Of a DNA stretch of 64,000 bases, positions 43,770-54,127 are shown piece by piece. The notes under the pieces were generated by a model, which worked only from the letters and a program-made list of their open reading frames with translations, had not been told where the DNA came from and made no database searches. Origin of the DNA: an uncultured Bacteroidales bacterium (GTDB lineage Bacteria; Bacteroidota; Bacteroidia; Bacteroidales; UBA932); the NCBI GenBank assembly GCA_934717185.1, contig CAKUYQ010000016.1:1-64000 (forward strand), read 5' to 3'. The position numbers were made by a program, and so were the translations under genes. Each line of letters begins with the position of its first letter. Within the stretch, counting starts at the first letter, position 1.

Positions 43770-46700
43770 TTATTCCTCTGTAACTGTCTCTTTAGCCAAT
43801 TTTGCTTTAGCCATTCTCTGATAGTCGTCCATAGAAGCAACAACAAGTTTTTCGTACTCTCTTAAGCCTGTACCTGCAGGAATAGGGTGTCCGCATATAA
43901 CATTCTCCTTTAGACCCTCCAAGGTATCTACTTTACCGTAGATAGCGGCTTCGCTAAGTACTTTGGTTGTCTCCTGGAATGATGCGGCAGACATAAAGCT
44001 GCTGGTCTTTAATGCTGCACGTGTAATACCCTGAAGCACCTGATTAGAGGTTGCAGGTACCGCATCTCTTGCCTCTACAATCTTCTTGTCCATACGTTTA
44101 AGCATAGAGTTCTCATCTCTAAGCCTTCTCACTGTAACAATTTGGCCGGCTTTGAGGTTCTCTGAGTCGCCTGCATCAAGGATAACCTTCTTATCCCAGA
44201 TATTGTCGTTCTCCTGCATAAACTCCCATTTGTCAACCAACTGCTCAGGCAAGAACTTGGTGTCGCCCGGATCAACAATCTCAACCTTACGCATCATCTG
44301 TCTTACGATAATCTCAAAGTGTTTGTCGTTGATCTTAACACCCTGCATACGGTAAACCTCCTGTACCTCGTTTACAATGTACTCCTGTACTTTGGTAGGT
44401 CCCTGTATTGCAAGAATATCTGCAGGAGATATAGCACCGTCAGACAATGGCATACCTGCACGTACATAGTCGTTCTCCTGTACCAAGATCTGCTTTGAGA
44501 GTGGAACAAGGTAATGTTTCTCCTCTCCGGTCTTGGATTTGACTATAATCTCGCGGTTACCTCTCTTTATCTTACCCATTACAACCTCTCCGTTTATCTC
44601 GGAAACAATTGCAGGGTTAGATGGGTTACGTGCCTCAAACAGCTCTGTAACACGTGGAAGACCACCGGTGATATCGCCCGATTTACCAATTGCGCGAGGT
44701 ATCTTTATGAGGACATCTCCGGCTTTCAGATCCTGATTGTTCTCAACCATGATATGTGCGCCAACAGGCAGGTTGTACTGTCTAAGCTCGTTGCCTTCGC
44801 TGTCCAAGATCCTTATTATAGGGTTCTTTGATTTGTCCCTCGACTCAATTACCACCTTCTCTCTGTGCATTGAGTACTCGTCTGCAGCCTCTTCTCTGTA
44901 TGTAAGACCCTCAACAAGACCGTCATAAGCTACTTTACCGGACAACTCTGTAATGGTTGTTGCGTTGTAAGCATCCCACTCGCAGATTCTGTCACCCTTT
45001 TTAACCATGTCGCCATCCTTAAAGTACAGGATTGCTCCATATGGAATATCGTGCTGGGAGAGTGTGATTCCGGTATTTGCATCAACTATACGCATCTCTG
45101 CAGTACGGCCGATTACTATATCCTGTTTCTCTCCGTTGTCAAGCTCTTTTACAATAGTCCTAAGCTCTTCAAACTCCAATTTACCATCATATTTGGTAAT
45201 AATTTCATTCTCTGTTACGCTGCTCGATGCAGTACCTCCCACGTGGAATGTTCTAAGTGTAAGCTGTGTACCGGGCTCACCAATGGACTGTGCTGCAATG
45301 ACTCCAACAACCTCACCCTTCTCAACCATCTTTCCTCTTGCAAGGTTACGGCCGTAACATTTTGCACATACACCTTTTCTCGATTCACAGGTAAGCACAG
45401 ACCTTATCTCAACAGCCTCAATAGGAAGCGATTCTATTGTGGATGCAATCTCCTCTGTAATCTCCTCGCCTGCACCTACAATCAACTCACCTGTAAGAGG
45501 GTTGTATACATCGTGAACGGTTGTACGTCCTAATATTCTCTCGTACAGGGTCTCGACAATGTCATCTTTGTTCTTGATGGCTGTTGCAATAAGTCCCCTT
45601 AGTGTACCGCAATCCTCCTCGTTAATAATTACATCGTGCGATACATCTACAAGCCTTCTTGTAAGGTAACCGGCGTCTGCAGTCTTCAACGCTGTATCTG
45701 CCAAACCTTTACGTGCACCGTGTGTTGAGATGAAGTACTCCAATACAGACAGACCCTCTTTAAAGTTTGCCAAGATTGGGTTCTCAATAATCTGAGGACC
45801 CTCAGATCCTGATTTCTGAGGTTTTGCCATCAAGCCACGCATACCGCACAACTGACGGATCTGCTCTTTTGATCCACGGGCTCCCGAGTGAAGCATCATG
45901 TATACAGGGTTGAATCCATCGTTATCTGCAGCAATCTGCTTCTCTACGATATTTGTAAGTCTGGAGTTTGTATTTGTCCAGATATCAATAATCTGGTTGT
46001 ATCTCTCGTTGTTGGTTATCAAACCGTTGTTGTAGCTGAACATAATGTTCTCAACGGCTTTGTAACCCTCTTCAACAAGCTCTTTCTTTTCTGCAGGGAT
46101 AATAACATCTCCAAGGTTGAATGATAGGCCACCTTTGAATGCCATTGTGTATCCTATGCTCTTTATATCATCAAGGAACTGTGCTGTTCTTGCAACGCCC
46201 GATACCTTAAGAACCTTACCAATGATATCCCTTAGTGATTTCTTTGTAAGGATCTCATTTATATATCCTACTTCCGGAGGTACTACCTGGTTGAATATAA
46301 CTCTTCCGGCGGTTGTCTCCTTCATCTCATATCCGTTCTCCGGGTGCATGAAATCTTTTGGAAGTCTTACAGAGATTTTTGCATGAAGATCCAATCTCTT
46401 TTCGTTCAATGCAATGATTATCTCCTCAGGTCCGTAGAATCTCATACCTTCACCCTTTACGTTTGGCCTTGGTTTGGTAATGTAGTACAGACCAAGCACC
46501 ATATCCTGAGACGGAACTGTGATAGGGGCTCCGTTGGCAGGGTTAAGGATGTTGTGAGAGCCTAACATAAGTAGCTGAGCCTCAAGTATTGCGGCATTGC
46601 CAAGAGGTAAGTGAACCGCCATCTGGTCACCGTCGAAGTCTGCATTGAATGCCGTACATGCAAGCGGATGCAGCTGAATGGCTTTTCCCTCTATAAGTTT

Positions 46701-48053
46701 TGGCTGGAATGCCTGAATACCAAGTCTGTGCAGGGTAGGGGCACGGTTAAGAAGTACAGGGTGTCCCTTCATCACATTCTCCAAAATATCCCAAATTACA
46801 GCCTCTTTCTTGTCTACTATCTTCTTTGCGGATTTAACTGTCTTTACAATACCTCTTTCAATCAGTTTCCTAATGATGAATGGTTTGTAAAGCTCTGCAG
46901 CCATATATTTAGGAAGTCCGCATTCGTGCATCTTAAGCTCGGGGCCGACAACGATTACCGAACGTGCCGAATAGTCTACACGTTTGCCCAACAGGTTCTG
47001 ACGGAATCGTCCCTGTTTTCCTTTCAAACTGTCTGAAAGTGACTTTAGTGTTCTGTTGGCCTCTGTCTTTACTGCATTGGATTTCTTTGAGTTGTCGAAC
47101 AGTGAGTCAACAGCCTCCTGAAGCATACGTTTCTCATTTCTAAGAATAACTTCAGGCGCTTTAATCTCTATAAGTCTCTTTAGACGATTGTTTCTTATGA
47201 TTACTCTTCTGTAGAGGTCGTTGAGGTCTGATGTTGCAAACCTTCCTCCGTCTAACGGAACCAATGGTCTCAAATCCGGTGGAATGACAGGTATAACCTT
47301 AAGAATCATCCATTCGGGTTTGTTTATATCTTTAGACTCCCTGAATGCCTCAATTACGCTTAATCTTTTTAGTGCCTCTGCCTTCCTCTGCTGTGATGTC
47401 TCTGTCTCTATCTTGTTTCTCAATTCGTATGAGAGGTTGTCTAAATCAATCTGAGACAGCAGTTTGTATATGGCATCTGCTCCCATGCCGGCAACGAACT
47501 TGTTAGGGTCTTCGTCGGGAAGCATCTGGTTCTCTTTTGGAAGAGAGTCGAGTACGCTCAAATACTCCTCTTCTGTAAGGAGATCTAACTTATGTATGCC
47601 GTTCTCTGCTGCAAGCCCGGGCTGAATGACTACATATTTCTCGTAATAAACTATAGTATCCAACTTCTTTGAAGGAATGCCGAGCAGGTAACCTATCTTG
47701 TTTGGTGTTGAACGGAAATACCATATATGCGCTACAGGAACGGTAAGGGTTATGTGTCCCATTCTCTCTCTACGAACCTTCTTCTCTGTTACCTCTACAC
47801 CGCAACGGTCGCAGATGATTCCTTTGTAGCGGATTCTCTTGTACTTTCCACAATGGCACTCATAGTCCTTAGACGGGCCGAAGATTCTCTCGCAGAAAAG
47901 TCCGTCTCTCTCCGGTTTGTAGGTACGGTAGTTGACAGTCTCAGGCTTTAGAACCTCGCCCGAAGATCTTTCCAAAATCTCTTCGGGTGAAGCCAATCCT
48001 ATGCTAATTCGGTTGAAATTGCTTTTAACCTTAATCTCTTTCTTAAAAGACAT
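43770..48053 (-). CDS. rpoC: RNA polymerase beta-prime subunit
   Basis: The 1427-residue subunit has the N-terminal zinc site (ECHCGKYKRIRYKG...CDRCGVE), the catalytic magnesium loop NADFDGDQMAVH, the bridge-helix region with GARGSKEQIRQLCGMRGLM, and the second zinc site (CESRKGVCAKCYGR). Length is normal for Bacteroidota, without a large extra insert. It forms the active centre with RpoB and is 28 bases downstream of it. One dispersed GTCGGGAA word lies within it. Confidence 0.99.
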   Translation of the reverse strand: MSFKKEIKVKSNFNRISIGLASPEEILERSSGEVLKPETVNYRTYKPERDGLFCERIFGPSKDYECHCGKYKRIRYKGIICDRCGVEVTEKKVRRERMGHITLTVPVAHIWYFRSTPNKIGYLLGIPSKKLDTIVYYEKYVVIQPGLAAENGIHKLDLLTEEEYLSVLDSLPKENQMLPDEDPNKFVAGMGADAIYKLLSQIDLDNLSYELRNKIETETSQQRKAEALKRLSVIEAFRESKDINKPEWMILKVIPVIPPDLRPLVPLDGGRFATSDLNDLYRRVIIRNNRLKRLIEIKAPEVILRNEKRMLQEAVDSLFDNSKKSNAVKTEANRTLKSLSDSLKGKQGRFRQNLLGKRVDYSARSVIVVGPELKMHECGLPKYMAAELYKPFIIRKLIERGIVKTVKSAKKIVDKKEAVIWDILENVMKGHPVLLNRAPTLHRLGIQAFQPKLIEGKAIQLHPLACTAFNADFDGDQMAVHLPLGNAAILEAQLLMLGSHNILNPANGAPITVPSQDMVLGLYYITKPRPNVKGEGMRFYGPEEIIIALNEKRLDLHAKISVRLPKDFMHPENGYEMKETTAGRVIFNQVVPPEVGYINEILTKKSLRDIIGKVLKVSGVARTAQFLDDIKSIGYTMAFKGGLSFNLGDVIIPAEKKELVEEGYKAVENIMFSYNNGLITNNERYNQIIDIWTNTNSRLTNIVEKQIAADNDGFNPVYMMLHSGARGSKEQIRQLCGMRGLMAKPQKSGSEGPQIIENPILANFKEGLSVLEYFISTHGARKGLADTALKTADAGYLTRRLVDVSHDVIINEEDCGTLRGLIATAIKNKDDIVETLYERILGRTTVHDVYNPLTGELIVGAGEEITEEIASTIESLPIEAVEIRSVLTCESRKGVCAKCYGRNLARGKMVEKGEVVGVIAAQSIGEPGTQLTLRTFHVGGTASSSVTENEIITKYDGKLEFEELRTIVKELDNGEKQDIVIGRTAEMRIVDANTGITLSQHDIPYGAILYFKDGDMVKKGDRICEWDAYNATTITELSGKVAYDGLVEGLTYREEAADEYSMHREKVVIESRDKSKNPIIRILDSEGNELRQYNLPVGAHIMVENNQDLKAGDVLIKIPRAIGKSGDITGGLPRVTELFEARNPSNPAIVSEINGEVVMGKIKRGNREIIVKSKTGEEKHYLVPLSKQILVQENDYVRAGMPLSDGAISPADILAIQGPTKVQEYIVNEVQEVYRMQGVKINDKHFEIIVRQMMRKVEIVDPGDTKFLPEQLVDKWEFMQENDNIWDKKVILDAGDSENLKAGQIVTVRRLRDENSMLKRMDKKIVEARDAVPATSNQVLQGITRAALKTSSFMSAASFQETTKVLSEAAIYGKVDTLEGLKENVICGHPIPAGTGLREYEKLVVASMDDYQRMAKAKLAKETVTEE

Positions 48054-48081
48054 ATTATTGTGATTTCTTATTTATTAACAA

Positions 48082-51000
48082 TTAATCCAAATTCACGCTG
48101 AGTCCAAGGCCTCTTAGTTCGTGAAGCAATACATTGAGTGATTCAGGAATGCCCGGTGTAGGCATAGGATCACCTTTTACTATAGCCTCGTATGCTCTTG
48201 ATCTTCCGGTAACATCGTCTGACTTTATAGTAAGGATCTCCTGAAGTACATTCGATGCTCCGAATGCTTCAAGTGCCCAAACCTCCATCTCTCCAAATCT
48301 CTGGCCTCCAAACTGTGCCTTACCTCCCAACGGCTGCTGGGTAATAAGTGAGTATGGTCCAATTGAACGTGCGTGCATCTTGTCATCTACCATGTGTCCC
48401 AATTTGATCATGTAGGTAACGCCAACGGTAGCAGGCTGGTCAAAGTACTCTCCGGTACCGCCGTCCCTCAAATATGTCTTACCATATCTTGGCAGACCTG
48501 CCTTGTCTGTATATTCGCATATATCCTCCAAGGTAGCACCGTCAAAGATAGGGGTGGCGAACTTAAGACCAAGCTCTTTACCTGCCCATCCCAATACAGC
48601 CTCGTAGATCTGTCCCAAGTTCATACGAGATGGCACACCAAGAGGGTTAAGTACAATATCTACCAATGTACCGTCATCAAGGAAAGGCATATCCTCATCT
48701 CTTACAACTTTGGCAACGATACCTTTGTTACCGTGTCTACCTGCCATCTTGTCTCCAACTCTAATCTTTCTCTTCTTGGCAACATAAACCTTGGCAAGCT
48801 GCATGATACCTGTTGGAAGTTCGTCTCCGATTGTGAGATTGTATTTTATCCTCTTAAGCTCTGCATCGTACTCCTTATGAGCAATAAGGTAGTTGTTAAC
48901 AAGAGACTTTATCATGTCGTTGGTGTGAGCGTCCGATGTCCAGTTGACAGGATTTATATTCTCATAATCCAATGTCTCCAAAACCTCAAAGCTGAATTTG
49001 CTTCCTTTGGCAATAAGCTCCACACCGTAAAGGTCGTTTACACCCTGAGACTCTTTACCTTTAACAAGAATCATCAGTTTGTCCAAGAATTTGGCTCTCA
49101 ACTCTCCTGCCTTTCGGTTAAAGTCATCCTCTGCCGCCTGAATCTGTACCTTTGTGTTATTCTTTATCTTCTTGCCTGAACCCTCTTTACCTACGCGGGC
49201 AAACAGTCTTTTTCCTATTATAGTTCCCGACAACGATGGAGATGCCTTTAATGATGCATCCTTTACATCACCTGCCTTGTCGCCGAAGATTGCTCTAAGA
49301 AGTTTCTCCTCCGGAGATGGATCGCTTTCACCCTTAGGGGTAATCTTACCTATAAGAATATCACCAGGCTCAACATTGGCACCAACCCTAATAATACCGT
49401 TAGAGTCAAGATCCTTGGTGGCATCCTCGCTTACGTTAGGAATGTCTGAGGTCAACTCCTCCATTCCGCGTTTGGTATCTCTTACCTCCATTATATATTC
49501 ATCTACGTGAATAGATGTAAAGATATCCTCTCTTATTATTCTTTCAGACAAAACAATAGCATCCTCAAAGTTGTATCCCTTCCAAGGCATGTACGCAACC
49601 TTAAGGTTTCTTCCAAGAGCGAGCTCTCCGTTTTGTGTTGCATATCCCTCTGTAAGAATCTGACCTTTTACTACATGGTCTCCCTTTCTTACAATAGGTT
49701 TAAGCAGGATGGATGTGCTCTGGTTGGTCTTGCGGTAGATTGGCAGATTGTAGACTGTAATCTCAGGATCGAAGCTTACAAATTTTTCGTCATCTGTACG
49801 CTCGTATTTAACATGAATCTGAGTAGCGTCTACATACACTATCTCGCCATCTTTCTCTGCAGATACCTGTGTGCGTGAGTCCTTTACAACAGGACCCTCA
49901 AGACCTGTTCCAACGATAGGAGCCTCGGGCGATACCAAAGGTACTGCCTGTCTCATCATGTTTGATCCCATCAACGCACGGTTGGCATCATCGTGCTCGA
50001 GGAATGTGATGAGTGATGCGGCTATTGAGGCAATCTGGTTAGGAGCAACATCCATAAGGTCTACCTCATCCTTGCCTACTACAGGGTAGTCTGCCTCAAG
50101 ACGGCACTTGATACGCTCATCTGTGAGGTTACCCTCCTCATCCAAATGTGCGTTTGCCTGTGCCACCATCTTGTCCTCCTCCTCCTCTGCACTCATATAT
50201 ACGCATCCGTTTGGAGACATATCAACCTTACCGTTGTTTACCTTTCTGTAAGGGGTCTCTATGAAACCAAGGTCGTTGATTCTCGCGTACACGCAAAGTG
50301 AGGAGATAAGACCAATGTTAGGTCCCTCAGGTGTCTCAATAGGGCACAAACGTCCGTAGTGAGTATAGTGTACGTCTCGCACCTCAAATCCTGCGCGGTC
50401 TCTTGAAAGACCTCCGGGACCCAAAGCGGAAAGCCTTCTCTTGTGGGTCATCTCTGCCAATGGATTGGTCTGGTCCATGAACTGAGACAACTGGCTGGTT
50501 CCAAAGAATGAGTTTATGACAGATGAGAGTGTTTTTGCATTGATAAGGTCTATTGGTGTAAAGACCTCATTGTCTCTCACATTCATTCTCTCCCTTATTG
50601 TTCTTGCCATACGTGCAAGACCAACGCTAAACTGGTTTGCCAACTGTTCGCCAACGGTTCTTATACGACGGTTACTAAGGTGGTCTATATCGTCTACGGT
50701 AGCTTTACCGTTTATAAGTTGAATCAAATATCTTATAATCTCAATTATGTCTGCCTTTGTAAGTACCCTTACATCTGTAGGTGTGCTGAGATTAAGTTTT
50801 CTGTTAAGGCGGTAACGACCTACATCGCCAAGGTCATAACGTTTGTCGGAGAAGAACAACTTGTCTATTACATCTCTTGCAGTAGCCTCGTCCGGTGGTT
50901 CCGAACTTCTTAGCTGTCTGTATGTAAATATGATAGCCTCTTTCTCCGTATTTGTCTGGTCCTTTTGCAAGGTATTGTGGATGATTGCGAACTCATTGGT

Positions 51001-51903
51001 AGAGGGATCGTCCTTGTGTACTAAAATGGTACTTACGCCGGAATCCAATATCTCGTCTATGTTCTCTTCTGTAATCTCTGTCTCCCTGTCTACTATGATA
51101 TCGTTACGCTCAATGGATACAACCTCTCCGGTATCCTCATCCACGAAATCTTCGTTCCATGTCTTTAGGACTCTGGCCGCCAACTTGCAGCCAATGCATT
51201 TCTTAAGGTTTGCTTTGGTTACTTTTACCTCATTTGCAAGGCCGAATATGTCCAATATCTCTTTATCGCTCTCAAACCCTATTGCTCTCAGCAATGTGGT
51301 TACAGGCAATTTTTTCTTTCGGTCTATGTATGCGTACATGACATTGTTGATGTCTGTAGCAAACTCAATCCATGAACCTTTGAATGGTATTATCCTGGCT
51401 GAGTACAGTTTTGTTCCGTTAGCGTGCATGCTCTGACCAAAGAACACGCCGGGCGAACGGTGCAACTGAGATACAACGATTCTCTCTGATCCGTTGATGA
51501 TGAATGTGCCCCTTGGGGTCATATATGGAATTGCTCCAAGATAAACATCCTGGATAACAGTGTCAAAATCTTCGTGTTCCGGATCTGTACAGTATAGTTT
51601 TAGTTTCGCTTTCAACGGTACGCAGTATGTGAGACCTCTGTCTAAGCATTCATCCATTGAATAGCGTGAAGGATCTATGAAATAGTCTATAAACTCAAGA
51701 ACAAAATTATTCCTGGTATCAGTTATTGGAAATACCTCCTGAAAGACTTTGTATAACCCTTCGTTTTTTCTGTTTTCGGCAGTAGTATCTAATTGAAAAA
51801 AGTCTTTGAAGGATTTAAGCTGTACTTCCAGAAAATCCGGATACTCTAAAAGTGATTTGGAAGTCGCGAATGTAATCCGCTGATTATTTGTTGTTTGCGA
51901 CAT
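48082..51903 (-). CDS. rpoB: RNA polymerase beta subunit
   Basis: The 1273-residue subunit shows the rifampicin-pocket region (FFGTSQLSQFMDQTNPLAEMTHKRRLSALGPGG split over several motifs), ETPEGPNIGLI, and the C-terminal KAQFGGQRFGEMEVWALEAFGA. The rifampicin region has the usual residues (for example TSQLSQFMDQTN and HKRRLSALG), so no resistance change is evident. It is followed closely by rpoC and preceded by a hairpin that lies between rplL and rpoB. Confidence 0.99.
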   Translation of the reverse strand: MSQTTNNQRITFATSKSLLEYPDFLEVQLKSFKDFFQLDTTAENRKNEGLYKVFQEVFPITDTRNNFVLEFIDYFIDPSRYSMDECLDRGLTYCVPLKAKLKLYCTDPEHEDFDTVIQDVYLGAIPYMTPRGTFIINGSERIVVSQLHRSPGVFFGQSMHANGTKLYSARIIPFKGSWIEFATDINNVMYAYIDRKKKLPVTTLLRAIGFESDKEILDIFGLANEVKVTKANLKKCIGCKLAARVLKTWNEDFVDEDTGEVVSIERNDIIVDRETEITEENIDEILDSGVSTILVHKDDPSTNEFAIIHNTLQKDQTNTEKEAIIFTYRQLRSSEPPDEATARDVIDKLFFSDKRYDLGDVGRYRLNRKLNLSTPTDVRVLTKADIIEIIRYLIQLINGKATVDDIDHLSNRRIRTVGEQLANQFSVGLARMARTIRERMNVRDNEVFTPIDLINAKTLSSVINSFFGTSQLSQFMDQTNPLAEMTHKRRLSALGPGGLSRDRAGFEVRDVHYTHYGRLCPIETPEGPNIGLISSLCVYARINDLGFIETPYRKVNNGKVDMSPNGCVYMSAEEEEDKMVAQANAHLDEEGNLTDERIKCRLEADYPVVGKDEVDLMDVAPNQIASIAASLITFLEHDDANRALMGSNMMRQAVPLVSPEAPIVGTGLEGPVVKDSRTQVSAEKDGEIVYVDATQIHVKYERTDDEKFVSFDPEITVYNLPIYRKTNQSTSILLKPIVRKGDHVVKGQILTEGYATQNGELALGRNLKVAYMPWKGYNFEDAIVLSERIIREDIFTSIHVDEYIMEVRDTKRGMEELTSDIPNVSEDATKDLDSNGIIRVGANVEPGDILIGKITPKGESDPSPEEKLLRAIFGDKAGDVKDASLKASPSLSGTIIGKRLFARVGKEGSGKKIKNNTKVQIQAAEDDFNRKAGELRAKFLDKLMILVKGKESQGVNDLYGVELIAKGSKFSFEVLETLDYENINPVNWTSDAHTNDMIKSLVNNYLIAHKEYDAELKRIKYNLTIGDELPTGIMQLAKVYVAKKRKIRVGDKMAGRHGNKGIVAKVVRDEDMPFLDDGTLVDIVLNPLGVPSRMNLGQIYEAVLGWAGKELGLKFATPIFDGATLEDICEYTDKAGLPRYGKTYLRDGGTGEYFDQPATVGVTYMIKLGHMVDDKMHARSIGPYSLITQQPLGGKAQFGGQRFGEMEVWALEAFGASNVLQEILTIKSDDVTGRSRAYEAIVKGDPMPTPGIPESLNVLLHELRGLGLSVNLD

Positions 51904-51939
51904 TGTTTTAGGGTTGGTTGAAAATAAACTTAAAAAAAC

Positions 51940-51976
51940 GACAAAAAGGTTTAGAGCTATATTTAGCTCTAAACCT
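51940..51976 (-). terminator. Attenuator hairpin between rplL and rpoB
   Basis: A perfect 12-bp stem (AGGTTTAGAGCT and AGCTCTAAACCT) with a 6-base loop is followed on the minus strand by TTTTTGTCG and a second T run. Similar hairpins in many bacteria reduce rpoBC relative to ribosomal protein expression. Confidence 0.8.
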
Positions 51977-52006
51977 GACTATTTCCCGTTTGACGGGGAG
52001 AGAAGT

Positions 52007-52381
52007 TTATTTAACTTCAACTTCTCCTCCGGCTTCTTCAAGTTGTGCTTTAATCTGCTCAGCCTCAGCTTTAGATATTTTCTCTTTAACAGCCTTAGGT
52101 GCACCGTCTACCAACTCTTTAGCCTCTTTAAGACCAAGACCGGTGATCTCTTTTACAGCCTTAACGATCTGTAGTTTTGCCTGACCGGCTGATTTAAGGA
52201 TAACGTCAAACTCAGTCTGCTCAGCTGCAGCAGCAGGACCGGCAGCAGGGCCGGCAGCAACAGCAACGGCAGCAGCAGCAGGCTCAATTCCATATTCCTC
52301 TTTAAGAACTTTAGCAAGTTCCTGTACATCTTTTACAGATAGATTCACTAACTCTTCCGCAAATTTTTTGATATCTGCCAT
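52007..52381 (-). CDS. rplL: Ribosomal protein L7/L12
   Basis: The 124-residue stalk protein has the N-terminal dimerisation domain, an Ala-, Val- and Gly-rich hinge (about 36-54), and the globular domain with the EKTEFDV-like EQTEFDVIL and GLGLKEAKELVDGAPK that contacts elongation factors. It follows rplJ and precedes the attenuator before rpoB. Confidence 0.98.
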   Translation of the reverse strand: MADIKKFAEELVNLSVKDVQELAKVLKEEYGIEPAAAAVAVAAGPAAGPAAAAEQTEFDVILKSAGQAKLQIVKAVKEITGLGLKEAKELVDGAPKAVKEKISKAEAEQIKAQLEEAGGEVEVK

Positions 52382-52413
52382 GATTTCTAATTTTTATGTG
52401 TTATTATTATTAT

Positions 52414-52941
52414 TTACTCTTTTTCTGATAAAGTTTTTACGATACCTGCAATCTTGCCACCACCTTGTGATGTAAGAGCTGAAATAACGTTCTTAACAGG
52501 CGACTGCAGTAATCCGATAATATCTCCGATAAGTTCCTCTTTAGATTTGATATTAACCAAAGTCTCAAGATTGTCTGCACCAATGTACGCGCAGCTGTCA
52601 ACGAATGCACCTTTAAGTGCTGGTTTTCCGTTTGCCTCCTTGCTGAACTCTTTCATAAGTTTTGCAGGAGCGTTGCCAACGCTTGTAAACATTATAGCAG
52701 ATGAACCTTTCATGATAGGCTCAAATTGCTGGTAGTTTTCAATACCTTTCTGCTCCAAAGCCTTGTAGAAGAGGGTATTTTTAACTACAACAAGTTTTAT
52801 CTGTTTTTCGAAGCAAGCACGACGCAATTTTGATGTGAGCTCTGCATTGAGTCCTTCAATGTCTGTCACATAAAAATTAGGAGTCTCCTCAAGACGTGCT
52901 GCTATGCTATCAATAATTTGTACTTTTTCTTCTTTTCTCAT
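52414..52941 (-). CDS. rplJ: Ribosomal protein L10
   Basis: The 175-residue protein anchors the L7/L12 stalk. It starts MRKEEKVQIIDSIAARLEE and contains VVVKNTLFYKAL and the region ending with a C-terminal helix for L12 binding. It is usually the autoregulator of the rplJL-rpoBC segment by binding its own leader; no leader structure was tested here. It lies 13 bases after rplA. Confidence 0.97.
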   Translation of the reverse strand: MRKEEKVQIIDSIAARLEETPNFYVTDIEGLNAELTSKLRRACFEKQIKLVVVKNTLFYKALEQKGIENYQQFEPIMKGSSAIMFTSVGNAPAKLMKEFSKEANGKPALKGAFVDSCAYIGADNLETLVNIKSKEELIGDIIGLLQSPVKNVISALTSQGGGKIAGIVKTLSEKE

Positions 52942-52954
52942 AACAGATTATTTT

Positions 52955-53656
52955 TTATTCAGCAGCACCAAAGGTCTTGCTATCAATACAAATACCAGGG
53001 CCCATTGTAGAAGAGATAAAGATACTCTTAATATATGTTCCTTTAAGCGCCTGAGGTTTAAGTTTAACAATTGTATTGAGGAACTCAGTAGCATTTTCTG
53101 AAAGCTGTTTTGCATCAAATGATACCTTTCCAATGCTGCTGTGGACAATACCTTGTTTGTCAACTTTAAAGTCGATTTTACCGGCTTTAACCTCTTTTAC
53201 TGCCTTGCCTATCTCCATGGTAACAGTACCGGTTTTAGGGTTTGGCATAAGGCCTCTAGGTCCGAGTATCCTACCAATAGCACCTATCTTAGCCATTACT
53301 GATGGTGTACAGATAATTACGTCAACATCTGTCCATCCACCTTTTATTTTATCAATATACTCATCCAACCCAACAAAGTCTGCTCCGGCCTCTTTGGCCT
53401 CGTTTTCTTTATCGGGGGTACACAATACCAATACGCGGGTTTGCTTTCCTGTTCCGTGCGGAAGTGTCACAACGCCGCGAACCATCTGGTTGGCCTTACG
53501 TGGGTCAACTCCTAAGCGAACAGCAAGATCAACTGATGCATCGAACTTGGTAAAGCTGGTTGCTTTTGCAAGTTCACAAGCCTCAGTAAGCTTGTACTGT
53601 TTGCCAGCCTCTACTTTTGCTTCAGCTGCCTTTAGATTCTTTGTAAGCTTGCTCAT
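52955..53656 (-). CDS. rplA: Ribosomal protein L1
   Basis: The 233-residue L1-stalk protein shows KFDASVDLAVRLGVDPRKANQMVRG, VTLPHGTGK, GRILGPRGLMPNPKTGTV and the C-terminal STMGPGICID. It is cytoplasmic and of normal length. It follows rplK by 12 bases; in other bacteria L1 represses the rplKA transcript. Confidence 0.98.
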   Translation of the reverse strand: MSKLTKNLKAAEAKVEAGKQYKLTEACELAKATSFTKFDASVDLAVRLGVDPRKANQMVRGVVTLPHGTGKQTRVLVLCTPDKENEAKEAGADFVGLDEYIDKIKGGWTDVDVIICTPSVMAKIGAIGRILGPRGLMPNPKTGTVTMEIGKAVKEVKAGKIDFKVDKQGIVHSSIGKVSFDAKQLSENATEFLNTIVKLKPQALKGTYIKSIFISSTMGPGICIDSKTFGAAE

Positions 53657-53668
53657 GTGCGTGTGATT

Positions 53669-54115
53669 TTATTTTACGTCGGCAGGAAATGTTCCTTCCA
53701 CATTAATACCCATACTTCTTGCAGTACCTGCTACCATGCTCATCGCTGCTTTAAGAGTGAATGCGTTCATATCCGGCATTTTGTCTTGTGCTATTGCGCG
53801 AACCTGATCCCAAGTTATAGTTGCAACCTTCTTACGGTTTGGCTCTGCAGAACCAGACTGTATTTTAGCAGCTTCCTTTAACTGTACAGCTACAGGTGGT
53901 TGCTTAACTACGAAAGTAAATGATTTATCACTGAAAACTGTAATAATCACTGGCAATACCTTACCGGCCTTGTCTTGAGTACGAGCATTAAATTGCTTGC
54001 AGAAATCCATAATATTCACACCTTTTGAACCAAGTGCCGGTCCTACAGGAGGTGATGGATTAGCGGCTCCGCCTTTGATCTGCAATTTAATGAATGCGGC
54101 AATTTCTTTAGCCAT
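53669..54115 (-). CDS. rplK: Ribosomal protein L11
   Basis: The 148-residue protein has IKLQIKGGAANPSPPVGPALG, IMDFCKQFN, and the C-terminal rRNA-binding domain with GTARSMGI. It builds the GTPase-associated centre with the L10/L12 stalk. It is 12 bases after nusG. Confidence 0.98.
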   Translation of the reverse strand: MAKEIAAFIKLQIKGGAANPSPPVGPALGSKGVNIMDFCKQFNARTQDKAGKVLPVIITVFSDKSFTFVVKQPPVAVQLKEAAKIQSGSAEPNRKKVATITWDQVRAIAQDKMPDMNAFTLKAAMSMVAGTARSMGINVEGTFPADVK

Positions 54116-54127
54116 AATAATTAATTT

